64,000 nt of DNA from Archegozetes longisetosus (Eukaryota; Arthropoda; Arachnida; Sarcoptiformes; Trhypochthoniidae). Shown here one piece after another: positions 33,426 to 46,400 of this stretch (position 1 is its first letter; each line of letters starts with the position of its first letter). Position numbers and translations under genes: made by a program. Below the pieces are notes generated by a model. It had not been told where the DNA came from. It was given only the letters and a program-made list of their open reading frames with translations, and searched no databases. The stretch covers positions 1,491,855-1,555,854 of the forward strand of contig JAEMBT020000006.1 of assembly GCA_018873245.2 (NCBI GenBank). The letters run 5' to 3'.

Positions 33426-34932
33426 TTGCTTTCAAAAACCGAGTGACGAGCACTACTTTTTACCTGAACATTAGTGTGAGTTGCCGTCACTGCTTCATGT
33501 GATATTGAAGAATAAAAGGTACTAATAACTTTGCATTAGTTTTAATGCGATTTGTAGAAAACATGCACATCTCGATTCAAATTGCACAAGGCTACACAGC
33601 CAATAACATCATTTGTACGTAAAACTTTTTCATGATTTCTCAAAAGTGGAAGATAATTACAGATTTTACATTTTGTTTTTCAAGATTTCTTACTCAAAAA
33701 TCGCAGAAAATATTCAAGTTAGTCAAATTTTAGCTCAAATTTTACTAAAGATCGATTTTAACATCATATTCGCAAATACTTCTCGCAAATATATTTAAAT
33801 TCTTATTTATTCTCAATTCTCTAAAGTTATGCGCAATTACTCGAAGAATGTGCAATAAACATAGAATCTATATAGTTCACACAATTTCAAAACAATTTTC
33901 GACTTAAAAATGAGTAAATATAAATATTTTCGTGACAATTGAACTTTAATCTGACTCTTAATATGAATATAAATTTATTAAAATCTAATATTTTTGTAGA
34001 TAAATTTAACACTCATAATTTAAAACATGCTTATAATGACTTTTTACACGTTGAAAAACTAAATTCGATGACGTACAACACCTTTTAATTTATGTGACAA
34101 TCCTTGAAAATGTGAAATTTTATGTCAATAACTTATACTATTGCAAATCGTTTAGTTTCAAGGATTAAAAACACTCGAGATCTAAATATTAACAGAACAG
34201 ACTCTTATTGTGAGTGTAGGGAAAATGTATAAGATTATGCTTTCTGTAAAATACTGTACAGAAAACTGTTTTTGTATATAAACTGAATGTAAAAATAAAA
34301 ATTCAAAGGTTTAGGTTTGAATGAAACCAAAAGATTGAAAACGGAGTTCTAGTGCGTAATATGCCTTGTGCATCAATTTGAATAAGAAATAAGCTTTTTT
34401 CTTTAAAATCTTACTTATATTGTTATCAATGGGATTAATTTGATAGTTTGATAGTTCGATATCTAATACATATTAATGCTATTAAATGTTATGTAGCTGT
34501 ATTTCATTCCCACATTCTTATTCTTCCACTTGTCATAAAATATATATATTCTAATAACTTATTTCTTATTCAAATTGATGCACAAGGCATATTACGCACT
34601 AGAACTCTTTCTTCAATCTTTTGGTTTCATTCAGACTTAAATCTTTGCATTTTTATTTTTACATTCAGTTTATATACAAAAACAAAATGTAAAATCTGTA
34701 ATTATCTTCCACTTTTGAGAAATCATGAAAAAGTTTTACGTACAAATGATGTTATTGGCTGTGTAGCCTTGTGCAATTTGAATCGAGATGTGCATGTTTT
34801 CTACAAATCGCATTAAAACTAATGCAAAGTTATTAGTACCTTTTATTCTTCAATATCACATGAAGCAGTGACGGCAACTCACACTAATGTTCAGGTAAAA
34901 AGTAGTGCTCGTCACTCGGCTTTTGGAAGCAA
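33426..34932. repeat. Large foldback (inverted-repeat) element with interrupted left arm
   Basis: The right arm (34557-34932) is the near-identical reverse complement of two separated left segments, 33426-33681 and 34268-34393. About 590 bp of unrelated AT-rich DNA (33682-34267) lies between those segments, and the loop is 34394-34556. Outer ends read ttgctttcaaaaaccgagtg on the left. No transposase is present. The high arm identity points to a recent event or gene conversion. Confidence 0.85.
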
Positions 34933-35029
34933 TTATGTGTGGAGAAATTGAGCGGTGAAAAGAATGTGATAAATTCTTAAATATTTTTGATAAAACAATT
35001 TGTATTAACTAGTGTTGTATAGCTTAGAG

Positions 35030-35650
35030 ATTTTTAATTTCTCTTGTCTTAGTCTTAGTCTTATAGTCAAAATTTCATTTCTCTTATCTTAGTCTTAGTC
35101 TTAATGCCAAAATTTTAGTTTAGCTTATCTTAGTCTTAGTCTTATAGTCAAAAATTTTCGTTTTGCTTAGTCTTAGTCTTAGTCTTAGTCTTACTACTTG
35201 TGCTAGTTATCTCCTTATAGCATATATTATAACATTTTGAAATTTTTGATTATCTAATATGTTTCATAAAATGATCAATAGACTAACAAAACAAAACTAA
35301 GCGCAAAGACATTCACTATTAAAATGTATTGCAATAGGAGTGCAATTGTTTATCTAGTGGTTTACAAATGGTTTTATAATTGAAAACTTCAAAAAATGAA
35401 TCATTTCTAATGGATTAAATGACCATATTTGTATCTAAACTTCTGACTTTGTCTTAGTCTTAGTCTTACTCTTATAAATATGTTTCTCTTATCTTAGTCT
35501 TAATTTTATAGAAAGAAATTTCATTTGTCTTAATCTTAGTCTTAATTTGAAAATCCAAAAATCATTTGTCTGACTTAGTCTTAGTCTTAAGCCAAACGAT
35601 TTTAATATGTCTTATTTTGCTTAGTCTTATTCTTAGTCTTAAGCTATACA
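35030..35650. repeat. Interspersed CTTAGT hexamer array
   Basis: Runs of cttagtcttagtctta separated by spacers such as tagtcaaaatttcat occur at 35040-35200 and again at 35450-35645, split by about 240 bp of non-repetitive sequence. Degenerate hexanucleotide satellite. Unlike the TTAGG arthropod telomere repeat in sequence, though similar in length. Confidence 0.8.
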
Positions 35651-37136
35651 TCACTAGTATTAACACAATCAAAAAATGTTATGGCTTGAACAATAGATAA
35701 GATCAGCACATTTCCTTCACATCCAATGCATAACTTATGTAAACTATTAGTTTACTTCAAAATGAAATGAGAGCCAAATAGTCGAAACATTGAACACACA
35801 AATGTTCAAGATATACTTAACAAAAAATAAAAGAGATTGTTCAATTTAACAAACAGAATTGAGTTGAACAGGCTAAATATTCTAAGAAATTGATAGTTAA
35901 ATCAATGCAATAAATCGACAAAAATGATAAATGAAAAATTTGACTTGGTAATATTACACGAAGCTCCATGGGACAAATCTAATCAAGTTCGCTATCGCTA
36001 TCGTACTTCCAGACTCCTTTTCGGGAGACTCACTCGAGCCCAATTACAGAATGAGTTTTTCGCCATAAGATGGTCGAACGGGGCATGCTTGGAGCGTAGT
36101 TTTGTGACCGGATGCCCTTCCTGACATTTGTAGTGTTTGGTTGACGATTGGTGTTTAAAATTTGAAATGCACTAATGCTATATTCGAAGAGATAACTCGA
36201 TAAGCATGACCGGTATCAAGACCTGATCTATGGGTTCTATAAATAGTATTATTATGAACCCAGGAGACGGAAAGATCTAAAAGTCAATAGAATTTGAAAT
36301 TGTAGACAAAAATTTCAACCTAGGCAATAATTCGTGATCTGTTCCGTCATAATTGATGGACCACAAATAGATGTCTAAGATATTGATGTAATAAATTCTT
36401 AAAACAATTAGCTCATAATAGCTGGTGATTGAGGTTTGACATCGTGTTTGACAATAACCACAGCTTCTGATCAGTCTTGATTTGCTTTCAAGGCTTATAC
36501 TTGGTTTTGGTTACACTATGAACGATTTGATTCGATTGAAGCAGCATCGCTATTGAAATCTCCATCTTTTATCACAGTATATCACATCCGAGACTTATTT
36601 ATGAATTTGATTGAAACAAACTAAATCATCGATCCCAATCGATTATTATGCTCTTAGTATGATGAAACGTGTGAACAAAATCTTTGTTGTCATTTTTATT
36701 TAGAGATAAAATTTTGAAATTTTTAAAATTATCGATAGATAGAACTATATTTTTCTTGCCGATATAGTCAAACTCAATTGTATCTTGGTCTGAAATTAAA
36801 GTATTTGTTAAATTAATCAAAGCTTATGATTTTCATCTATTGATAAACTTTATGTTTTGTGGTTATCAGATTTTAATATATTCCATGAATGAATGAAATC
36901 TAAACTTAAAATACATAAATGCAAAAATATTTAAGTGATGAAGTAAATAATTAATTAAGTAATGAATTAGTTTTAAACACTTTTTGTTTTGATTTACATC
37001 TTTGATGAGTTGTTTTAAAAACATATTACATGTATTCAGAAACATTAAGAATATCATATTTAATTAAGGAAAGAATTTTGTTTTTAATAACATGTAATAT
37101 TACGCATTAACTAGAAACTAGCTGGTAAAACACAAC
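35651..37136. other. No gene seen
   Basis: Mostly AT-rich spacer. A GC-richer patch at 35960-36125 holds a 66-codon frame (35924-36124) with no known motif. Its composition contrasts with the surroundings, so it may be a retroelement scrap. Confidence 0.35.
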
Positions 37137-38114
37137 ATGGCTATCAAAGCGTTGCTCATAATATTTTTAGTGATACTTATATTTAAGTCATCACTGGCAC
37201 CCAAAACTGACCAACTTCGTGAAAGCATAACTGACCAAGATCAGAGAGCGTTTATAAAATTTCACGTTTTTGCGTGATACACCTAGTGAAATTTATGATA
37301 TGCTACAAAAGATCACCAAATCTAAATGTTTGTCCCAAGCAACTATATATAGATTATACAACCAATACAAGGCTGGGGAACGAACCCACACCGAACGTAG
37401 GCCAGGATTAGGTGCACCAAGGACACAAGCAACTGATGACAAATTGAAACAACTACAAAACCTGTTAATTGAAAAGGACGATTGGACAGAAATCGAGTTA
37501 GTATATGAACTGGATGTTAGCCAATCAACAGTGCCACGTATACTGGAAGAATTAGGGGCACGAAAAATTGCAAGTCGTTGGGTACCCCATGCTCTTACTA
37601 TTGAAAATAAAGAAAAACGATCGGAATTTTGTGAAAAATCTTGACATGTTTCGAGCCTCATTTGATATGCTAGAACGGATTATTGCTATTGATGAATCGT
37701 GGTTAAGTTATGACCCAGAAGATGCTAGATCAGCAAAAAGTTGGTGCTTACCTGGACAAAAGCCGTAAATACATAAAGTTAATTTTTTAAAAAATTAAAA
37801 ATATGCTAGTGACGTTATTTTTGTATCTAGGCCAATCAAAGTTGGCTCAACAATGGGAGACTGGAAGCTAATGATAATAGCGGCTGTACATCAAAATCGA
37901 ATAATCGCTTACAAAATATTACCAAAAAATAAAAATGTCAACCACGAAGTTTATTTGCAATTTTTAGAGTAACTCTTGCATCCAGCAGTCAGAGACATGC
38001 GTATTCGCTCTCCGCTAATTATCCAGGACAATGCTACACCACATCGAAATGCCGATGTCACTTCCTGAGCGCTGGGAGCAAGTCATTCAGAGTTGTGGAG
38101 AGTATATTGTATAA
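37137..38114 (+). pseudogene. Mariner-type transposase, decayed, with signal-peptide-like start
   Basis: From ATG 37137 the first 22 residues are MAIKALLIIFLVILIFKSSL-A, a secretory-signal-like stretch, running in frame into DQDQRAFIKFHVF and, after a one-base shift near 37273, RDTPSEIYDMLQKITKSKCL, SQATIYRLYNQYKAGE, which is mariner N-terminal HTH. After a second shift near 37632 come ERIIAIDESWLSYDPEDARS (first Asp) and CLPGQKP. A 66-bp gap (37765-37830, gt...ctag ends) then joins PIKVGSTMGDWKLMIIAAVH. LIIQDNATPHRN gives the second Asp. A deletion then joins directly to LPERWEQVIQSCGEYIV, the mariner C-terminus, so the third catalytic acid is gone. Inactive. Confidence 0.75.
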
Positions 38115-40674
38115 TCATAATATCATTTATAAAATATAATAAAAAATTGTTGAAAATCAGAATTCTCAATATTTCTGAATAAATGTAATATTTATGTTAA
38201 AAATGTGTTGAGGACTAATCCAAATGTTTCAAATGGGTTTATAGCAAAAATAGTTTCACTTCAACTTAATTGAGCATTGATTTTATTGTGAAAATTCATC
38301 TTCTTGTCGTATTCTTTACAATGAAATTCAAATAGGAACATATATTAATTGTGAATTAGAAAAGATTTATTTTTCCGTGTAATTATACTATTTACGAACT
38401 AATGTCAAGGGTTGCTGAATCAAATGAATTGAAATCTCCACTGCAATAGAGAATCATGAATAAGAATGAGAATATACTTTTTATGATTTAGAAAAATAGT
38501 GTTATCAAGAGTGAGAACCAAACTGTTAACCACTATTTTCTTAATTAATATATTTCCATTAAATAGATGATCACTACAGTTTGCAAACATGTACGGTTTC
38601 TAAGATTTTCTTCCTCTTTTATAAATTGAATTATATACTTATCCAAAGTTATTTTTCTTAATCCATTCCAACTATTGTTATTTATCATATTTTCAATCAC
38701 GGTAAGTATAAGCGATAAGAACTTTTATAAGACTTCTAATTTGCTAATATCCTAAGTTTTGATGTTTCGCCTTCTTAAATAAGAGATATTAACAAGACCA
38801 ATCATTTTTTATAGAAGACTAATTTCTTATGAAAATTAAATAATTCAATTAGAGCTCAATATGTCAAAAATTCACTAAATGACTTGGTTTAGTTTAGAAA
38901 AAAAATCAAATTAATTTATACGTACAAGGTTTAGTTAATCTTCCATTGCAGTATATAACTGTTTCGAATATTAAAACTTCTAATTTTATAGTAGACTTTA
39001 TGTTCATAAACAGATTCTGTTACAGTTCTGAGCTATAAACAAAAAATTAAGTCAACTAGTATAAGAAAAACTTTCACGCTTTAAGAGAAAATATTTTTAA
39101 AGAGTATTGAGAATCTCAAAATATTGAAGCTTTATTTACTATTTTTATAATTTACTAGAACAATTTACTATTTTGATAAGTGTTATTCAAGTCGTTATAA
39201 AGAACTTTTGTTGTGAAAATAATTCGATGTTCTCTTCTAAATGAAAAAATATTTAAATAGTAGTTAACTATATTGCACCCTAATCCTTATCAAAACTTTC
39301 TGACATTTTTTTCAGACTAATCTGAAAGTTCGAATTAGAGATAGAAAGCGACTGATAGTTAGCACACACAAGAGAAGTAATTGAATTGCGACCAAAATAA
39401 ATGTTTTGGATGGCGTTGATTACGAACTTGATCCTATCGTTGATTGGATACTCATTTGATATTTTATTGAGCAAATCAATTGATCATTACGTCTAACTAA
39501 ACAGATTTGCTAAAATCTAATTACTTTTGTTGATCTTGACAGGAAGCTTGAATAACGATAGAAGAAAAATACAAAACTTTCTTTTGTTCATTAGATGTTT
39601 GTGTGTACTACTATTCAGCGAATTCTGTAATTTCCTGAAAAAAGTTCGTTTTGCTGAACTAATTTCCTATAAAATCAGTAGTCTTGATAATCACTTGTTT
39701 TTCATTAAGCATCAGATCATAAATTGTATTTTGTGATTCTCTGTAATTGAGTTTGCTGCATCTATTGTTTTAACATAGTTTCATTCCTCTGTTCTTTCAT
39801 TTTTTGGGAGTCTATTTAAACAATTTCTAATAATATGATTTTTATTAAATAGTATGTGTAGATATGACTCGAATTGTTTGTTGAGTTTGTTGAACAAAGT
39901 TTCTTGACAACACATCCATAAAATAAGAATTTTATCGGTTCATGTTTTTATCTAAATAAAATATGTTAACAATTAAAATAGATTCGTTAATATTAGTGAT
40001 CATCAATGATGTTTTCTTAGTGCTAAAAAGGTAGTAAACACGATTGCATGTAGGTTCAGGCATATAATGGTCTAGCTAGACGATAAAAGACTTTCATTCA
40101 GTATGGATGTTAACAGAAGTTTCTTAACAGGAGAAAATTTGTAGAAATCTAATTGAACATTCTTGTTTTTACAAGTGTACAACCGAGGAAATCCTTAATA
40201 AAACTAAGTTATAATTAAAATTTATTTAATTGGTATGAAAATCAATATCATATTGATATGAGAAATGTTAAGATCGCAGCACAACCACCATATCTTTCAA
40301 ATGATAATTGATATTGAATTTATCCGCAAACGTAAGAACGCATGTTCTGTAATATAATGCTATAGTCAGTTCTGGAATCACACGAGACTGAATACACTGT
40401 TTTCACCGAAGCAGCTATAAAAACACATTTGCTATGAGTCTAAACACACGCCGTTTTTCTTAAAAAAATCACGGCTCAGTCAGAAAATAAAGAAAACGGT
40501 GAAGTCAACAAATTTTATTTAGTTTTCTTCTCTCAAGTCATTTACTCAACCATTTTATAGATAGTATACTATAATAGATAACTACGAAGCATAAAGTATT
40601 TGTCCTTTATTTCTATTATCAAGCTGTCAATAATACTTTAATTCAATCATTCGATGCATTTTTCTCCTATTCAG
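38115..40674. other. No gene seen
   Basis: AT-rich. Open frames at 39280-39474 and 39527-39736 lack motifs. It may be an upstream intron of the zinc-finger gene, since the exon at 40675 begins with an acceptor. Confidence 0.4.
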
Positions 40675-43354
40675 TCAAAAAATAGCTGAAAATATAAATT
40701 TTTGTATGTTATATATGAAAAAGTTAGACCAAATGCATAAATGGTTAGCTCCGTCTTCGATCCATTTTCTCAAAATGCATCGCGAAGTGATTGTCGAATC
40801 AGATGAGAATCTAGTAATCGAATTGAGTAACAAATTGGCACATGAAGTGCCAATGAAAGTGCCAAAAATGCAAGTCACCGAAAAAGATGGTGCAATGTTT
40901 GCTCTGAACAATACTTCGTTGCAATTAATGAGACAATTGGAAAAACAGGGAAAACTTCGTCAGATCGAAGTGGAGATCGTGCCACTAAGCAAAGTGCCAT
41001 TCAATATTCAACAGGGAATGATCGCAGACCAAGACAATGGATTAGATCACGGTCTTAATGATGGAGAAGTTGCTGAAGATGCTATCGATGATGATAATGA
41101 TGATGATAGTAAACCTGGTGAGTAATTTGTTGTTCCCTCTTCTCAATAAATCACTTGATCCTCAAATGAACTCTTAGTTTTTCTATACTGCTATAATGTA
41201 TAGTTCAGGAGACTATATGATACCCAAAAGTTTGCGTAATAATAATAAATTAGATATAACAGTGAAATAGAGTGTTAGATGCTTAACACACTCTTTAATG
41301 ATTATGAAGAAAGTCTATTTTTATTAGACATTTCTTGTACGCCTTTTCTTCTTTGTTGCATATTGTGCAAAACATATATTTGTTGATTCAAAGATTTCAT
41401 ATTCATAAAAATTAGACTTTCATTTGATGTAACACCAGATTTTGTTATATAACTTTTAAGAGTAATTCGATCATTTAATGCTGAAAGTTGCATTGTATAA
41501 CAAATAAGACGTGATTCAGGCTCGTATTTACTGCTTATTCAACTTGTATAACTTGTACTGAGCCAATACGTTGAGAATATTTTCTTCTTCGCGTCTTTTC
41601 TCTAATATCAAACATTGTTTTCCATATCCAAAATTTGTTGGTCAGCAATGTTTGACTTCTTATTTGATTCATAAATTCATATTGATCAGAGAAATGCATT
41701 TATTTATCTTATACTTATTCTCACATATCACAAAAGTTAATCCAAGCGTGCAATGAATGTGATGAACATGCAATACTTTCTCCAAGGATTTACAGAATAC
41801 TCTCTTTTTGCTGTCAAACTAACTTTTATGAAAAAGAATTGCTGAACAATATGACAAAAATTAATGAAAAAGATGAAAAATCAGATCCAGATATAAATCA
41901 TCTGAACAATATAAGAATCTCTTGCGAGAATTTGTGAAATTTAGGTTAGATTCTCAGTAGCTACTGTTTCGGAATAATTTTAGTTCTGTATTCAAGGTAG
42001 TGCATTTGCCAATCGTTGAATGCGTGCTTCTCTACTCACTGTCAACGAATATATTTTAGAAATCTAATAACTTTGATGGAAATATGGTACTTTAAGACAC
42101 TTAGCTCTAATGCTTATAGAATTATTAAGCCCGAATAACCTAAGAATTCTTCTATCAGCTGTAAAGTTATAGGATTTCCATCTTTACATTTTTACACTCT
42201 AAGAAAATGTTGCTGTTCAAGCATCAAAGTATGAATAAAATTCTTATTGTCTGTTCGTGACTCAAATTGATTCGTGACTAGTTTAATATTTTATCCTTAA
42301 TATAAAAGTTTTGATGCTTTCAAAATATATTCCCAAGTTTCGATATAAAGTAAGAATTTCTAAATTGATAAATAAGTGGAGTTGCAAAGCGGTTAAAGAC
42401 TGTCACTCAAAGTATATTTTTAAGAGATACTTATGCCTAAAATTAATCCTAGTAATTTGTTAAAAATTTCACTGCTTTTTTCATTGTTAGTAAAACAGAG
42501 ATGAGGATTGATTACAACTAAATGGTTATTATTTATGGATAATACGTGGAAAAGTGTAAACTATTTCTTTCTTTCATTGTGAACAAGAAACCATATGTAA
42601 CAGATCTTGAATTTTCACATGCAATACAATAAGGCTTTGCAAAAAGTTCACAGCCCTACAGTTAAGTATTTTAGTTATACTGTTCAAAAAGCTCCTCATT
42701 TTTTACTCCTGAGGTATTGATCATACCTTTCAGCTAAGGCGGAATTGTTTTTCTCAACTCTTACTCTGGTCTATATAAAGTTTTAGCTAATGTTGAATTA
42801 TTCACATGAAAAATTAGTTCCATATATCAATTCAATTCTCATGTAATAAAGTTAAAGAGGAATAAGCTTCTGAACAGTTGAGGCCTGCAACTCAATAAGT
42901 CTTTTAGGCAATCAAACAAATGAATATCTTTTAATAAACCCCAATGCATTGAATGATAAGCTTGAGAAATGAGCTGCAGTCACAATACATGAAAGTATTG
43001 ATATGCAATAAAATATTTGATCCTCGATTTAAGCTTTCAATTTATATGAATTTTGAGAATAAATTAATAGATTAGGGAATTCATTGAGAAATTCTTCTGT
43101 CAGAATAAAATCCTGACTTGGACTCATTTTTTCTTATTCTAGAATGAAGTACAGCTGAATCAGGGCTAAAGCCTAATAGGTTTCAATCCATTATTAGTAT
43201 ATTCACTCAACGACTATACTATATTATAAAGTTTTAAATGAGGGCAACTTTTATGTTAGATTCCTTCGCCTCTCTTGAGATTAATGCATGAAAATTCCTA
43301 TTATTAACTTCTCTTAAGACAAGTCGTTAAACTATACAGCATTACACTGTTAAG

Positions 43355-43410
<56 letters not shown>

Positions 43411-46400
43411 TTTTATTTGCTTTCGTCAGATGCATCCATACATTTGGTGTCATTTTTTGAGGAGAAGAGTGAGAATTAACCCTCTTATTTATGATTTTGC
43501 CTAACGCCTGAACAAACAGCTAGCTATGCTGTTCGTCTGCCTGCAATCACTTCAGATTTGCTTAAGTTAACTGATACTTAATTTACTCAAGTATTCCTAA
43601 CTTCTTATCAAAATCTTTTCTTTATATTCTTTATGAAGTTTAAAAATATAATAATCACAAAAGTTCGAAACATCTATTTCTCGAAGTGATCTTCATTTTT
43701 AAAGTTTGATACAAAACCTAGAATTTCGACAGAAATGTCTAATTTTAATGCAAAAACGAACGAAAATTTTGACAGTTCATAATTATTGATGCTTCCATAG
43801 CTTTATAAATTATTCAAAAAATGAAATTCATTTAATGTTTCCTCTCAGAGGTTAACAGAAAATAAATGACAATGTTATATTCGATGAATAATAAATACCA
43901 TCGAATATTTTAAACTTTTTGAAAAGTTATTCATTGCTTATGCAACAATGAGAATTTTGATGAGTTACGAACCAGAAGTAGTCTACAAATAGAAAATTAA
44001 AGAAAGAAGGCGTTGTTTGAGTGAGCGATGGTCACCGCGGCCGCTCACTAATTTTTTCTGATCTTTGGAGACGCTTGACGATCTGATTAGCTGAAGTAAA
44101 TCTCTCGAAACTTGAAAAAGTTCCGATAAAATAGAGAGAGAAACTATGAATTCCCAATTGAGCAATTGATTGAGTGCAATCAAAAATAAATCCCAACAAA
44201 CAGTATGAAAGTAATTTTCAGTTGTGAAATTGTCGAGCATCAAATTCTATGAAAAAGTTACAGCTATATTGTAGAGAACTTCAATTTAAAAAATCCCATA
44301 TTTTAATTGTGCTTTTTCCGGTCCTCTCACTCAATAAGGTTAGCGATCACCAACTTAAATTGATAATTTTGCTTAAAAGCATTGTCTAAATTTGTTTTTC
44401 AATCTTTTCAAGCGAAAGTTCGACTGCAATAGTCTAAAATACTGTACTACTGTTAGTTTTATTGATTGAAATTCGTTTCAAATGACAGAATTTATTTGAA
44501 TTGATTTCAGTTCAAATCCCTAACATTATGAAAGTTATTCTTTCTTTTATTGAATTTTTATCCTTTATTTGAATGAAAAATTGAGAAAATTTTGAGAAAG
44601 CCATAAGCCTACAAATAATTTGCAATATAATTGCGTTTTGAATGTTTTGATGCATTCGAAGCGTTCTGGTTGAAAATTATATTTCTATTGCATTTAATGG
44701 GATTCGAAAAAGTTTTTTTTGATGAGAGACATGCGTATTGTTTAATACTACCACATAATTTACAAGCAAAACATCTTTTTTGTTTTAAGCAAACTCATGA
44801 ATATATCGATTGAGCTACAAATCAAGTTATATAAAACAGTGAAAAATTGTTGTATTATTTTAATTCAAAATGAATAAACTTTGAGAAAGACTAAAGATAC
44901 TGCACAGTGTTTATTGATGGAAGCATAAGATGTAAGCGTGTTGTACTGTTAGCGCGTTCAACAATGAATTGGCTTTTCAATAAAGATATCGAAATCATTT
45001 AAAAAATAATGAAACGATTTTTTGAGCTTTTCTCAGAAGCTTTCTGCGCACAAAATGATAAGTAAAAGACTTGGCTGATCTCGAAGTCAACTGTTAAGGC
45101 CTAGCCCAAGCGGTAGATATTGAGTGTGGCATCTTCTCATCGATACAATTCATTTGGATTTGCAATAAGGGTTGTGTCAATAACTATAAGCTTTGATTGA
45201 AATAAGAACGAAATTCATGAGAACTGCAACTTTTTTCGTTGAAAGCTTTTCCAATGAATTTTCATTTTATCTTACTTATTTATCTTTTATATATTAGAAA
45301 GTAATTCCCTTAACAATCCGTTCAGATATAAGAAAGTTTTGATTTCAGAATAAATAATGACTCTTTGCCCGTAACTTCGAAGACAACTTCTCGAGCGTCA
45401 TGTCTGTACTAAACTTATATTAATAAATATCTAATATTCGATACACAACAATCAATTTTGTCGAGTCTCAAATTGATGTTGAAAGAGGGATCTTCGGAAG
45501 AAAGAAAATTTCGATTCCTTGTAACAATAAATAACTTACAATACAATTGATTTATATTATTGATTATATTCATAAGGTCTGTGAAGACAAGTTTGACTCT
45601 TTTCTCTCATTTCTCTTCTATTATTCTATTGCAACTTTTTCCTCAATATATTTTGCGCTACGTTTTCATTACTTTTGACCTCATATAAGGCTTTTATTGA
45701 ACCAGTATTAGCGAGAGATGGTATTTTTGCCATTAACACAAATGCAATGATGATACACTAGTGATTATACGTACCATTCATTTGATTCATAAAAATAGTA
45801 TTATCTCACAAGTATAATGGAAAAAATCGACTCAAACCCAAATTAATACAAATTACTTATTAATAACAGTATTTATCTATTGGTATAACTTTGTGAATAA
45901 AAACTATTTTCAATAATCGATAAGAAATATATTAAAGAAATAGCTTATATACTAAATGAAATTGAATGTTATTTTTAGCTGAAGTGCAATTTGATTGAAA
46001 AATGTTGCCCAAAAACATACAACTACTGCTGAACAACTACTCACCTCTTTGATCAATTATTCAGATGAAGAACAATGGTGTGATAATTGCACACTCTTAT
46101 TATATAATACATCATATACTTGTATACAAAAGAGTAAACTAAAGATAACTGTTATATGACTGATAGTACACATTCTTATACTTCTCTATTCATCTCGTGT
46201 TTCCCTTTTCTGATTCTCATTTTGTTTCATCTATTTTCGTATTTTATTACAAATCGATTTATTATTTCTTTTCTCGCCTGTTATATTATGCTGACAACAA
46301 TTTAGTCAATTTTTTCTGCTCGGAATCAAATCATTGAATAGTTTTCTTTTGGATTTTCTATTAAGACTTTTGCGCAAATGTTTAGAGGACTTAGAGCCTA

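Noticed and set aside
34448..34816. 122-codon plus-strand frame
   Set aside because: Lies in the loop and right arm of the foldback element; no protein motif and the same sequence occurs inverted without an open frame.
35030..35650. Interstitial telomere
   Set aside because: The hexamer CTTAGT does not match the TTAGG arthropod telomere unit, and the arrays are interrupted.
37293..37661. 122-codon minus-strand frame
   Set aside because: Shadow of the mariner transposase frame on the plus strand.
44030..44050. GC-rich ccgcggccgc palindrome, possible vector or adapter remnant
   Set aside because: Flanks are ordinary AT-rich genomic sequence with no vector features; an isolated site is not evidence.
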